Origin: Pseudescherichia vulneris NBRC 102420 | GTDB taxonomy: Bacteria; Pseudomonadota; Gammaproteobacteria; Enterobacterales; Enterobacteriaceae | NCBI RefSeq assembly: GCF_000759795.1 | Contig: NZ_BBMZ01000007.1 | Coordinates: forward strand, 186,001-250,000 | DNA: 64,000 nucleotides | Direction of reading: 5' to 3' | Part shown: one piece after another, positions 20,146 to 28,764 of the stretch | Layout of the letters: every line of letters starts with the position of its first letter | Numbering within the stretch: position 1 is the first letter of the stretch | Notes under the pieces: generated by a model | What the model saw: only the letters and a program-made list of their open reading frames with translations | Told to the model about the DNA's origin: nothing | Databases searched by the model: none | Position numbers and translations under genes: made by a program

Positions 20146-21213
20146 TCACGTAACGTTGTTAATTTGAAGTCCACTACCATTATTACTCACTTCAACAGTA
20201 AATTTATTGCCAAATTGATCGTAAGCTGACAGTGAGGCAGTATCCGTTTTGTTGTCAAAACCCGAGTCACTAGGCGGTTTGATAACAGCATAGAAGTTAA
20301 TGAAAATTATCTCGTTTGCTTCTTGATGTACAGTGACAGTTATTTTGAAAAAATATTTTCCCGCATCGTCATAGATTATTTCAAGGGTAGAGTCATAAGC
20401 GAGGTGGCCTTGATTTACTTTATTTTCAGTAGGAACAAAAGTTTCTTTTGTTTCCCAATCTTCATCATAAGCGATACCTCCTGCCGCAACATTGTCCCCA
20501 TGTCGATAGAAAGGCTCATTTGATTGAACGCCGCTTGCCGCCTGAAAATTAACAATTCTAAAATAGCTATCATCAATTCTCAAACTCCAGGCGCTGACGG
20601 TTAGATCATCAACGCTATGTGAATAGTCGTAATTATACGAAAGTTTATCATCTTTCAATTTTATAACGACAGGCGTTGATGCTGAACCAGACTTGCCATA
20701 TTTCTTAGGCGGATAGACATTCACCGAAACATAGCTTGGTTTACCAGTGGATGTCGTATTAGTTGTTATTTCTGTGCCGCTGGCGTCTATAAAAGAGATA
20801 AACAGCGCAACTTTTTCAGCTGCGTAATTGGCATTTATTGTGCTGTCGCTTGAAACATACAGGTCAAATTCATAGCTGCCGCTTTTGGGACTGGTGGCCG
20901 TTGGATTATCCTCTTCAGGAAGAGGTTTCACCTCAGCAGGCCTGTTTTCCTGATAAACATGGGTATATGCACCTTTATCCCCAACCTTAAGAAAAGACAG
21001 GTCTGCACCGGTTTGATAATCGATGAGGCTTACTGCGGCTTTACACTCATCTTGCGTAGGACCAGGCTGATTTGCATCAATAATGTTAAAAACTAACCTG
21101 ACGGTGAGTTTAACCTGATGGTTGCCGTTGGCAAACAGGTAAGCTTGCGTGGTATCCGGATTATCAGTCCAGATTTTTACAGAGTAAACGGATGTTACGT
21201 TATCCCATGACAT
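20146..21213 (-). CDS. Unknown two-domain protein, type A, copy 1
   Basis: A 355-aa protein of no family I recognise. There is no signal peptide, no TM segment and one Cys, with many short alternating hydrophobic/polar stretches that suggest beta-sandwich structure. Residues 1-173, ending near YPPKKYG, are about 94% identical to copy 2 (22633-23721). Residues 174-355 are strongly diverged. Motifs shared with all four proteins of the cluster are MSWDN at the start, KIWTD, F-x-N-x-NH-x-x-KL, GP-x-x-DE, RIDD-x-YF, a V-x-Q-x-x-x-x-I-x-F segment and YDQFGN near the end. The ATG at 21213 follows GAGAGG at 7-base spacing; the ATG five codons upstream lies within that site. It is 30 bases after the B1 stop, so co-transcribed. 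The DNA is AT-rich compared with its neighbours, which suggests transfer. Confidence 0.85.
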   Translation of the reverse strand: MSWDNVTSVYSVKIWTDNPDTTQAYLFANGNHQVKLTVRLVFNIIDANQPGPTQDECKAAVSLIDYQTGADLSFLKVGDKGAYTHVYQENRPAEVKPLPEEDNPTATSPKSGSYEFDLYVSSDSTINANYAAEKVALFISFIDASGTEITTNTTSTGKPSYVSVNVYPPKKYGKSGSASTPVVIKLKDDKLSYNYDYSHSVDDLTVSAWSLRIDDSYFRIVNFQAASGVQSNEPFYRHGDNVAAGGIAYDEDWETKETFVPTENKVNQGHLAYDSTLEIIYDDAGKYFFKITVTVHQEANEIIFINFYAVIKPPSDSGFDNKTDTASLSAYDQFGNKFTVEVSNNGSGLQINNVT

Positions 21214-21243
21214 AATATTACCTCTCAAAAATAGAATTAATAT

Positions 21244-22323
21244 TCAGCTCACACTTTTAACAAGAGCATCATCAGCGTTGGAAAAAGCGACGACATAGGC
21301 ATTGTTCCCGAACTGGTCATAAACTCGGAGATAAACGTAGGTGCTTTTATCGATAATGTCACAGCTTTTTACTGTTGTTCTCGCACCAAGAAAAGTAATC
21401 TGGTTTTGCTGCTGGTGAACGGTAATATTCTCAGTAACGGCAATCATGCCATCTTCATCGGGGCGGACCGCTATTTTAGTGTCAAAATCTAACGTCAGCT
21501 CAGAATTATTGCATCTTACATTTGGGAAAAAAGCATTATAAAGGTGGTCATATTGCGGGTTACCTTGAATATACTCCCGATATCGGTAGTAAGGATTATG
21601 TACCACGCTTGAATCTGGCTCAGTGCAGCCATCAAAATAGAAAAGTTTAAAATAGGGGTCGTCTATATAAAATCGGATGACATGAAACTGATCGTTATCA
21701 TGCTTATAGTGACCATCATCTACATCCCAGCAATCATCCTCGGCCACTTCAGTACTGGAATAGGTAATGCATGTACGGTTTTCACCTTTATTACCATAAA
21801 GCTTAGCCGGGTAGCACACGACAGAAGCGTATGTTGCAAAACCACCTTTATCTGCTACTGCCGAGGTATCTACAAAGATATCTTTTGCGGTGCCATCACT
21901 GCTTGTACCATGGTATTCAAGGGTCAGGGCCACGTTTTCAGAAAAGGTTTCAGCATTCACTGAAGATGGGCTGGAAACATAATAAGTAAGCACATTATTA
22001 TAGACGCCATCATCTACATCACTCGCATCATCCGTGTCAACAGCCTGAGCATGATAGGGGTCATAGACTGCGGTATAACGGTTCCCATCTACAATGGTCA
22101 GATATTTCAGTGGCCCGGCATCCATATTATTAACGAGTGTTATTGCGCTGCGTACTTCATCGTCGGTAGGGCCCTCTGTAGTTCCTTCAATTAGATCAAA
22201 AATGATCCCCACATATAATTTCAGCCGATGATTATCGTTGACAAACAGGTGACCCTGCGTGGAGTCAGAGTAGTCTGTCCAAATCCTAATTGTGTTAACT
22301 GAACGGATATTATCCCATGACAT
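21244..22323 (-). CDS. Unknown two-domain protein, type B, copy 1
   Basis: A 359-aa protein, paralogous to type A at low identity and nearly identical to B copy 2 over its first 187 or so residues (through NRTCIT). The C-terminal domain differs strongly between the two B copies until the last 20 residues (AYVVAFSNADDALVKSVS), which match again. It starts MSWDNIRSV and contains HLFVNDNH, GPTDDE, YIDDPYFKLFYFDG, VHQQQNQITFL and YDQFGNN. It is acidic, has several Cys residues and has no signal peptide or TM helix. GCGAGG lies upstream of the ATG. It is the first gene of a two-gene unit with A1. Function unknown. Confidence 0.85.
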   Translation of the reverse strand: MSWDNIRSVNTIRIWTDYSDSTQGHLFVNDNHRLKLYVGIIFDLIEGTTEGPTDDEVRSAITLVNNMDAGPLKYLTIVDGNRYTAVYDPYHAQAVDTDDASDVDDGVYNNVLTYYVSSPSSVNAETFSENVALTLEYHGTSSDGTAKDIFVDTSAVADKGGFATYASVVCYPAKLYGNKGENRTCITYSSTEVAEDDCWDVDDGHYKHDNDQFHVIRFYIDDPYFKLFYFDGCTEPDSSVVHNPYYRYREYIQGNPQYDHLYNAFFPNVRCNNSELTLDFDTKIAVRPDEDGMIAVTENITVHQQQNQITFLGARTTVKSCDIIDKSTYVYLRVYDQFGNNAYVVAFSNADDALVKSVS

Positions 22324-22632
22324 AATTTATGACCTCGCAATAGTAAGCATTCGACAGGGGTAACAACGATTTCTCAACTTCAGCATGAGTGATAGAAGAC
22401 GATTAGAAAATGCACTATTAATAGGCGGCGTTGTGGGGGGACGTTACGGGGTGGATGACAGGCATAAAAAACCAACTTAAGCGGTTGGTTTTTTATAGGA
22501 TCTCTGAAACGCGGGATTATGTTCGCTTATCGATGGTATCTGCCGCACTTGATCATGTGATACCGAAGGTGCTGGTAGGTCTGCCCTGGGCGTTGGGCCA
22601 GGACAGTTTTACTTTATATTCAGTTAAACAAA
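22324..22632. other. Intergenic region between the two B-A units
   Basis: 309 bases. The part next to B1 (22324-22495) is a diverged copy of the leader and tRNA-Pro terminator region upstream of B2 (24805-24975). The rest (about 22496-22632) contains a diverged copy of the post-A hairpin (CTGGGCGTTGGGCCAG at about 22588). The region therefore marks the junction of the tandem duplication. No gene is supported. Confidence 0.7.
22466..22493. terminator. Duplicated terminator hairpin upstream of unit 1
   Basis: Hairpin AACCAAC...GTTGGTT is flanked by A-runs and T-runs, so it can act on both strands. It is preceded by GGTGGATGACAGGCATAAAA, which also precedes the tRNA-Pro terminator at 24944-24971. 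The stem bases differ between the copies but remain paired. Confidence 0.75.
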
Positions 22633-23721
22633 TCAGGTAACGCTTGAAATGGTGAGAGCATAGTCATTGCCAGCACCTACTTCAACGTTGGCGTGATTGC
22701 CAAATTGATCGAAAACGGTAAGTTTGGCGCTATCACTAGATTTGACAAGATCACCAGCAGCACCAGAAACTTCCCATTTTATGTCTACTTCAACATTAGC
22801 AAAAATTATTACACCAGGCATCTGATATACATCAACATAATATTCAGCTACGTTAGCTGTACTATTAGAACTATAAGCTGATATACCTAATCTAGTGGTG
22901 TAAGAATTACCTTTCCTATTTACATTATTTTCAGTAGGTAGGTAACCTTGAACTAAATGATATACATACTTAGATGCTGAACTGTCATTGCTTATTATGA
23001 TTTGACGGAATGCACTGGGTGATAAGGCCGTACCGGGTGTCTCAAAATGAGTAATTTTAAAATACGGGTCATCAATTCTTAAAGCATAAATTATTAGATA
23101 TTTTACATCATCAGTAGTAACCATGTCATAATTGTCTATTGTATAATGTGGGTTACTATCGTGTTCATAAAGAATAATTGGTGTCACGTTCGATTGTGCC
23201 ATACCATATTTTTTCGGTGGATATACTTTCACCGCAACATAGCTTGGTTTACCAGTGGATGTCGTGTTATATTTTATTTCGGTGCCGCTGGCGTCTATAA
23301 AAGAGATAAACAGCGCAACATTCTCAGATGCATAATTGGCATTTATTGTGCTGTCGCTTGAAACATACAGGTCAAATTCATAGCTGCCGCTTTTGGGACT
23401 GGTGGCCGTTGGATTATCCTCTTCAGGAAGAGGTTTCACCTCAGTAGGCCTGTTTTCCTGATAAACATAGGTATATGCACCTTTATCCCCAACCTTAAGA
23501 AAAGACAGGTCTGCACCGGTTTGATAATCGACAAGGCTTACTGCGGCTTTGCACTCATCTTGCGTAGGGCCAGGCTGATTTGCATCAATAATGTTAAAAA
23601 CTAACCTGATGGTGAGTTTAACCTGATGGTTGCCGTTGGCAAACAGGTAAGCTTGCGTGGTATCCGGATTATCAGTCCAGATTTTTACAGAGTAAACGGA
23701 TGTTACGTTATCCCATGACAT
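22633..23721 (-). CDS. Unknown two-domain protein, type A, copy 2
   Basis: A 362-aa partner copy of A1. The N-terminal 173 residues differ from A1 at only about ten positions, down to YPPKKYG. From there the sequence diverges, apart from scattered anchors: ALRIDDPYFKI, YLPTENNVN, a V-x-Q segment and FDQFGN near the end. No signal peptide or TM helix. The same GAGAGG ribosome site precedes the ATG at 23721, and the 30-base spacer to B2 is identical to that of unit 1. Conserved start with replaced end recalls polymorphic toxin, adhesin or lectin-like families, but I see no catalytic motif and make no functional call. Confidence 0.85.
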   Translation of the reverse strand: MSWDNVTSVYSVKIWTDNPDTTQAYLFANGNHQVKLTIRLVFNIIDANQPGPTQDECKAAVSLVDYQTGADLSFLKVGDKGAYTYVYQENRPTEVKPLPEEDNPTATSPKSGSYEFDLYVSSDSTINANYASENVALFISFIDASGTEIKYNTTSTGKPSYVAVKVYPPKKYGMAQSNVTPIILYEHDSNPHYTIDNYDMVTTDDVKYLIIYALRIDDPYFKITHFETPGTALSPSAFRQIIISNDSSASKYVYHLVQGYLPTENNVNRKGNSYTTRLGISAYSSNSTANVAEYYVDVYQMPGVIIFANVEVDIKWEVSGAAGDLVKSSDSAKLTVFDQFGNHANVEVGAGNDYALTISSVT

Positions 23722-23751
23722 AATATTACCTCTCAAAAATAGAATTAATAT

Positions 23752-24804
23752 TCAGCTCACACTTTTAACAAGAGCATCATCAGCGTTGGAAAAAGCAACG
23801 ACATAAGCACTGTTACCAAACTGGTCGTAAACATTTAAATAAATTTGTTTGTCTACGCTCGTGTAGTTTTTAAGCCTTTTTACCGTCATATAGGAAGTGA
23901 GGAATATAATCTGATTTGGTTTTTGGTTGACTGTGATTTTTTCTTCAAGGATATATTCATGGTTTAAATCAGACTGAACTTTAATAGTGGCATCATAAGT
24001 TTTTTCACCACACTGAACATTAGGGAAAAAGGCGTTATAGATCTTATCCCACTGGGTAGAAGCAATCTCTTTATAAATATAGTATGGGTTTAATGGGGTG
24101 TTATCAATTGATTCGTTGCCGCCATCAAAATAAAATATTTTAAAATAGGGGTCGTCAATGTTAAACCAGTATACCTTAAATTTATCTTCCGAGTGATCAA
24201 AGTTGTCATCTATTTCAGAGCCAGATATTTCTGTTGAACTATTGGTAATGCAGGTGCGGTTTTGCCCTTTATTGCCATAGAGTTTTTCCGGGTAGCACAC
24301 GACAGAAGCGTATGTTGCAAAACCGCCTTTATCTGCTACTGCCGAGGTATCTACAAAGATATCTTTTGCGGTGCCATCACTGCTTGTACCATGGTATTCA
24401 AGGGTCAGGGCCACGTTTTCAGAAAAGGTTTCAGCATTCACTGAGGATGGGCTGGAAACATAATAAGTAATCACATTATCATAGACGCCATTATCTACAA
24501 TGCTCGTGTCGTCCTGGTCAACGGCTTGAGTATGATAGGGGTCATAAACTGCGGTATAACGGTTCTCATCTACGATGGTGAGATACTTCAGTGGCCCGCC
24601 ATCCATATTATTAATGAGTGTTATTGCGTTGCGTACTTCATCGTCCCCAGGACCCTCTGTCGTACCTGCATTTAGTGTAAAATCGATCCCAACATATAAT
24701 TTCAGTTGATGATTATCGTTGACAAACAGATGTCCCTGCGTGGAGTCAGAGTAGTCTGTCCAAATCTTAATAGTATAAACTGAGGAGACATTATCCCATG
24801 ACAT
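23752..24804 (-). CDS. Unknown two-domain protein, type B, copy 2
   Basis: A 350-aa type B protein and the first gene of unit 2, starting MSWDNVSSVYTIKIWTD. Residues 1-187 are nearly the same as in B1, the C-terminal domain is diverged, and the last 20 residues are identical. Shared motifs include HLFVNDNHQLKL, GPGDDE, NIDDPYFKIFYFDG, VNQKPNQIIFL and YDQFGNS. GTGAGG precedes the ATG. The transcript should start between the tRNA-Pro terminator and this ATG, because the hairpin at 24944-24971 blocks read-through from the tRNA. Composition is AT-rich. Function unknown. Confidence 0.85.
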   Translation of the reverse strand: MSWDNVSSVYTIKIWTDYSDSTQGHLFVNDNHQLKLYVGIDFTLNAGTTEGPGDDEVRNAITLINNMDGGPLKYLTIVDENRYTAVYDPYHTQAVDQDDTSIVDNGVYDNVITYYVSSPSSVNAETFSENVALTLEYHGTSSDGTAKDIFVDTSAVADKGGFATYASVVCYPEKLYGNKGQNRTCITNSSTEISGSEIDDNFDHSEDKFKVYWFNIDDPYFKIFYFDGGNESIDNTPLNPYYIYKEIASTQWDKIYNAFFPNVQCGEKTYDATIKVQSDLNHEYILEEKITVNQKPNQIIFLTSYMTVKRLKNYTSVDKQIYLNVYDQFGNSAYVVAFSNADDALVKSVS

Positions 24805-24943
24805 AGTTTATTACCTCACAATAGTAAGCACTCGATAGGGGTAACAGCAATTTCTCAATGTCAGCATGAGGGATAGAAGGCAATTAGAAAATGCACTATT
24901 AATAGGCGGCGCTGTGGGGGCGTTACGTGGTGGATGACAGGCA

Positions 24944-24971
24944 TAAAAAAACCAGCCGTAAGAGGCTGGTT
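24944..24971 (-). terminator. tRNA-Pro terminator
   Basis: On the minus strand the stem AACCAGCC, loop TCTTAC, GGCTGGTT is followed by seven T residues. It begins 15 bases past the CCA end of the tRNA. Confidence 0.88.
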
Positions 24972-24985
24972 CTTCTGGAGTTTTT

Positions 24986-25062
24986 TGGTCGGCACGAGAG
25001 GATTTGAACCTCCGACCCCCGACACCCCATGACGGTGCGCTACCAGGCTGCGCTACGTGCCG
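24986..25062 (-). tRNA. proL: tRNA-Pro (anticodon GGG)
   Basis: A 77-nt tRNA on the minus strand with encoded CCA. The 7-bp acceptor stem is CGGCACG/CGTGCCG, the T-loop is GGTTCAAATCC, and the anticodon loop has T33-GGG-G37. It corresponds to E. coli proL in sequence and in position beside yejM. It decodes CCC and CCU. It borders the AT-rich unknown-gene insert. I find no second copy of its 3' end nearby, so no attachment-site pair is visible. Confidence 0.95.
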
Positions 25063-25137
25063 ATCTGTGGCGCTAATAGTACCCTTTTCACCACCGATTG
25101 CAAGGGGCTATAGGCTGACTGATTTATAATTAATCAA

Positions 25138-26895
25138 TCAGTTAGCGATAAAGCGTTTTTCATCCGTCAGCACCTGGAGCAGCAGGCTGAGCTGCGGCTT
25201 CTGGTCGCCTATCTTCTCGCCTTTCAGATTGTAGGTCTGATAGGTGCCGTTATGCTTCAGTACCAGCGTCATCTCCGGCGTGGTGACCGCCAGCGTGTTA
25301 TTATCCGCGGCGGTCACCCAGTTATGGCGGCGCGCAGCGTTAAATAGATCCTGGCCCTGCGAGTATTCGTTTGCCGGGGTGCTGACGTGCAGCAGGCGCT
25401 GCATCAGGGTAGTCATGACATCTTTATGATCGGTCAACTTGCTGATGCGCTGAGCAGGCGTACCCGGCCAGTGGATCACCAGCGGCACGTGCAGATCGCC
25501 CCGTGACCAGCCCTCGTCCATTTCACTGTTCTCAGTGGTAACGCCGTGGCCTGCGGTGACGATCACCACCGTTTTATCCAGCTTGCCCGCATCGCGCAGG
25601 GCGGTCAGCACGCGCGCTATCTGCGCATCGACGTTACCTGCGGCCTGAGCATAGCGGCGGTCACCGTCCTGCCGCACAGTATCCAGCGACGTGCCGTTAA
25701 ACGACACCCACGAGAACCAGCGGTTATCTTCCTGCGCGTAGCGATCCAGCCAGTTAATCCACTGATCGGCGGTTTGCTTATCGGACTGCGCCTTGGCGGC
25801 GGGCAGAGAGAAGTCAGAGAGCAGGGCCTGGCGATAGAGCGAACTGCTGAAGCCGTCCGAGGAGAAGAGGCCCAGCTGATAGCCCTGCTGATTAAGCGCG
25901 GTCACCAGCGCCGCCGGAATACGTGCCGACAGCACCCCGTCCATATAGGAAGGGGAGATACCGTAGAACAGGCCGAACAGGCCGTTATCGGTATCGTTAC
26001 CGGCGCTCATATGCTGGGTAAAGGTGATGTTTTCAGCGGCAAAGCCTGCCAGCGACGGCATCTCTTTTTCGTAGCGCGAATAGTTCAACGCGTCGACGGT
26101 GATCAGCAGCACGTTCTGACCCGGCCCCATATCGCGGTAGCGCAGATCGCTCAGCGGATACTGCACCGAAACCGCCTCCGGGTTCCCCTGTTCAACCAGC
26201 CGACGCTGATACTCCTGCGCATCCAGCAGGCCGTGCTTCTCCAGGAACCGGCGTGCGGTCATCGGGTAGGAGAGCGGCAGGTTGGCGCGCTGCATAGTGA
26301 TCGGCCGGTAGAAGTTCGCATCGGCCCAGATATAGGTCAGGTGCGACGCGATAAAGGCGGTAAAGAACAGGGCGGCTACCGGCTTGGCGTAGCGACGACG
26401 GCGCGTCAGGCTGCGCAGCTTCTGCCAGCTCCAATTGGCAAACAGCAGCTCCACCAGCAGGATCACCGGCACGCTGATAAACATCAGCTGCCAGTCGCGG
26501 GCCATCTCGTTCTGGTCCGGGTTGATCACCAGCTCCCAGACAATGGGGTTCAGGTGCAGGTGGAAACGGGTAAAGACTTCGCTGTCGATCAGCAGCAGCG
26601 TCATGCCGATGGTGGCCAGCACGGCGGAGAACGCACGCATCAGCCGCTGCGACATCACCACAAAGGTCAGCGGAAAGAGGATCAGCAGATAGGTGGCAAA
26701 CACCACAAAGCTGAAGTGGCCGATGACGCTCAGCCAGGAGTAGATCCTGCCGCCAAGCGTGGTCGGCCAGTCGGCGACGAACAGGTAACGACTGCCAAGA
26801 ACCATGGCCAACAGAATGTTGAACAGGGCAAACCAGTGCCCCCAGCTAACCATCTGGGAGACTTTTTCTCGGTAGCGTTGACGATGAGTCACCAT
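25138..26895 (-). CDS. yejM: Inner-membrane LPS-homeostasis protein YejM/PbgA (LapC)
   Basis: Inner-membrane protein that senses periplasmic lipopolysaccharide and controls LpxC degradation through LapB/FtsH. At 585 aa it is close to E. coli (586). Five N-terminal TM helices fall within residues 1-190, then a linker, then a periplasmic sulfatase-like domain from about 245 (NVLLITVDALNYSR). E. coli YejM has a non-catalytic Thr at the usual nucleophile position; here the region GNDTDNGLFGLF is likewise conserved. The C-terminus LLQVLTDEKRFIAN is the same as in E. coli. yejL lies 18 bases upstream on the same strand, so they form one operon. Confidence 0.96.
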   Translation of the reverse strand: MVTHRQRYREKVSQMVSWGHWFALFNILLAMVLGSRYLFVADWPTTLGGRIYSWLSVIGHFSFVVFATYLLILFPLTFVVMSQRLMRAFSAVLATIGMTLLLIDSEVFTRFHLHLNPIVWELVINPDQNEMARDWQLMFISVPVILLVELLFANWSWQKLRSLTRRRRYAKPVAALFFTAFIASHLTYIWADANFYRPITMQRANLPLSYPMTARRFLEKHGLLDAQEYQRRLVEQGNPEAVSVQYPLSDLRYRDMGPGQNVLLITVDALNYSRYEKEMPSLAGFAAENITFTQHMSAGNDTDNGLFGLFYGISPSYMDGVLSARIPAALVTALNQQGYQLGLFSSDGFSSSLYRQALLSDFSLPAAKAQSDKQTADQWINWLDRYAQEDNRWFSWVSFNGTSLDTVRQDGDRRYAQAAGNVDAQIARVLTALRDAGKLDKTVVIVTAGHGVTTENSEMDEGWSRGDLHVPLVIHWPGTPAQRISKLTDHKDVMTTLMQRLLHVSTPANEYSQGQDLFNAARRHNWVTAADNNTLAVTTPEMTLVLKHNGTYQTYNLKGEKIGDQKPQLSLLLQVLTDEKRFIAN

Positions 26896-26913
26896 AAAAT
26901 GCCGTCGTTGTCC

Positions 26914-27141
26914 TTAATGCGCTTTATCGTCAGCCACGGAGGACTGCAACGCCTGAGCGAAGGATTTCGCAATAGCCTGCCGCTGTGCCGGGGCAACGCT
27001 GGTGTTGATCAGGTTGGTGACCATGTTTCCCAGCACCATCAGGGAGAGATCGGTCGGAACCTTGTGTTTTTCCAGCACGTTCGCCAGCTCGCTCAGGAGT
27101 TGTTCAACGTGTTCATCACTATAACGGGAAATCTGTGGCAT
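26914..27141 (-). CDS. yejL: Small conserved protein YejL (UPF0352)
   Basis: A 75-aa cytosolic helical protein of family UPF0352 with no assigned function. The sequence [19 protein letters not shown] and the ending SSVADDKAH match E. coli YejL in length. The ATG at 27141 is preferred over an in-frame ATG 12 codons upstream because it is the family start. It is divergent from yejK and upstream of yejM. Confidence 0.92.
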   Translation of the reverse strand: MPQISRYSDEHVEQLLSELANVLEKHKVPTDLSLMVLGNMVTNLINTSVAPAQRQAIAKSFAQALQSSVADDKAH

Positions 27142-27287
27142 AAAATCAGAATCAGTCTCTTTATGAAAGGGCAACATATTACCGTAGCAACAGCTTTTTT
27201 TCTGCTTTTTTATCTCTGGTTTGATCTCTGGTTGCGCTGTTACCTCTGCGGTGGTTGAATACCGCCGGTCTAACAGGAGAGTTTATC

Positions 27288-28292
27288 ATGAGTCTGGATA
27301 TCAACCAGATTGCCCTGCACCAGCTTATCAAGCGTGATGAGCAAACCCTTGAGCTGGTGCTGCGCGATTCATTACTGGAGCCGACGGCCACCGTTGTAGA
27401 GATGATGGCCGAGCTGCACCGGGTCTACAGTGCAAAAAATAAAGCCTACGGTCTGTTTAGCGAAGAGAGCGAGCTGGCCGAGACGCTGCGCCAGCAGCGC
27501 CAGGGCAACGACGATTTCCTCGCCTTTAGCCGGGCGGCAACCGGACGCCTGCGCGACGAGCTGGCAAAATACCCCTTCGCCGACGGCGGTATCGTGCTGT
27601 TCTGCCACTATCGCTACCTGGCGGTGGAGTATCTGCTGGTGGCGGTGCTGAACAACCTCAGCAGCATGCGCGTCAACGAGCAGCTTGATATTAGCTCGAC
27701 CCACTATCTCGACATTAACCATGCCGATATCGTGGCGCGGATCGATCTCACCGAGTGGGAGACCAATCCAGAGTCGACCCGCTACCTGACCTTCCTGAAG
27801 GGCAGGGTAGGGCGCAAGGTCGCCGACTTCTTTATGGATTTCCTCGGGGCCAGCGAAGGATTAAACGCCAAGGCGCAGAACCGTGGCCTGTTACAGGCGG
27901 TGGATGACTTTACCGCCGAGGCGCAGCTCGATAAAGCCGAGCGCCAGAGCGTGCGTCAGCAGGTCTATAGCTACTGTAACGAGCAGCTACAGGCGGGAGA
28001 GGAGATCGAGCTGGCGTCGCTGTCGAAAGAGCTGGGGGGTGTCAGCGAGGTAAGCTTCCAGGAGTTTACCGCCGATAAAGGCTACGAGCTGGAGGAGAGC
28101 TTCCCGGCGGATCGCAGCACCCTGCGTCAGCTGACCAAGTATGCTGGTAGCGGCGGCGGGTTAACCATCAACTTTGATGCGATGCTGCTCGGCGAGCGTA
28201 TTTTCTGGGATCCGGCCACCGATACCCTGACCATCAAAGGGACGCCGCCCAACCTGCGCGATCAGTTGCTGCGCAGAACGTCCGGAAAATAA
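27288..28292 (+). CDS. yejK: Nucleoid-associated protein YejK (NdpA)
   Basis: Nucleoid-associated protein of the NdpA/37-kDa family; E. coli YejK binds DNA and topoisomerase IV. At 334 aa it is close to E. coli (335), and nearly every residue aligns, for example [15 protein letters not shown] and [20 protein letters not shown]. The ATG at 27288 follows AGGAGA at good spacing; an in-frame ATG 11 codons upstream is not conserved. It is divergent from yejL. Confidence 0.96.
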   Translation: MSLDINQIALHQLIKRDEQTLELVLRDSLLEPTATVVEMMAELHRVYSAKNKAYGLFSEESELAETLRQQRQGNDDFLAFSRAATGRLRDELAKYPFADGGIVLFCHYRYLAVEYLLVAVLNNLSSMRVNEQLDISSTHYLDINHADIVARIDLTEWETNPESTRYLTFLKGRVGRKVADFFMDFLGASEGLNAKAQNRGLLQAVDDFTAEAQLDKAERQSVRQQVYSYCNEQLQAGEEIELASLSKELGGVSEVSFQEFTADKGYELEESFPADRSTLRQLTKYAGSGGGLTINFDAMLLGERIFWDPATDTLTIKGTPPNLRDQLLRRTSGK

Positions 28293-28312
28293 CGAGGATG
28301 GAGCCGCAATAA

Positions 28313-28343
28313 CAAAAAACCCCGCCGAAGCGGGGTTTTTTTT
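28313..28343. terminator. Bidirectional terminator between yejK and rplY
   Basis: Stem ACCCCGC..GCGGGGT is flanked by an A-run and a T-run between the convergent ends of yejK and rplY, so it can terminate both transcripts. Confidence 0.9.
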
Positions 28344-28357
28344 CAACACGTTTGCGA

Positions 28358-28642
28358 TTAAGCGCGAACGAAGTCGATGTGAGACAGTTTAGGTTTGTAC
28401 GGGTGACGCTGTACAGCCTGAACTTTAACTTTTACTTCGGTACCGTCAACAACCAGAGTCAGAACTTCGCCGTAAAAACCTTCTTTAGCCTGCATGTTCA
28501 TAACTTTGTCGTGATCCAGTTCGATAGCGATCGGGGCTTCAGTGCCACCGTAAACGATCGCCGGGAACTTGTTCGCGGTACGCAGGCGGCGGCTCGCACC
28601 CTTACCCTGCTCTTTACGTGCTTGTGCTTCGATAGTGAACAT
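28358..28642 (-). CDS. rplY: 50S ribosomal protein L25
   Basis: 5S rRNA-binding protein of the large subunit. It is 94 aa, the short enterobacterial form without the CTC domain. The sequence [20 protein letters not shown] and the C-terminus [16 protein letters not shown] are typical. Upstream sequence (28643-28764) between rplY and radD contains GAAGAGAAATTG just before the ATG, a clear ribosome site. It appears monocistronic. Confidence 0.97.
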   Translation of the reverse strand: MFTIEAQARKEQGKGASRRLRTANKFPAIVYGGTEAPIAIELDHDKVMNMQAKEGFYGEVLTLVVDGTEVKVKVQAVQRHPYKPKLSHIDFVRA

Positions 28643-28764
28643 ATCAATTTCTCTTCAATAATTCCTGCTACAGGCGACCCAGCAGCAGGCAGATTTCTGG
28701 CTTTACGGATGTAAAGCGGGCGATATAGTAGCCCTGAATCGCTTTTTCTTCAACGAAAAGTACG

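Noticed and set aside
20146..24804. Reading the unknown cluster as phage tail fibres, fimbriae or PixA-type inclusion proteins
   Set aside because: There are no signal peptides, chaperone/usher genes, phage structural genes or collagen-like repeats, and the N-termini do not resemble PixA/AidA as I know them.
24986..25062. tRNA-Pro as a phage or island attachment site with a repeated 3' end
   Set aside because: I searched by eye from 20.0 to 24.9 kb for a copy of the T-arm/acceptor end and found none, and there is no integrase; only the position and AT content suggest an island.
25546..27258. Open frame of 570 codons on the plus strand opposite yejM and yejL
   Set aside because: Predicted product is rich in His, Gln and Arg with no domain; it is a shadow of yejM.
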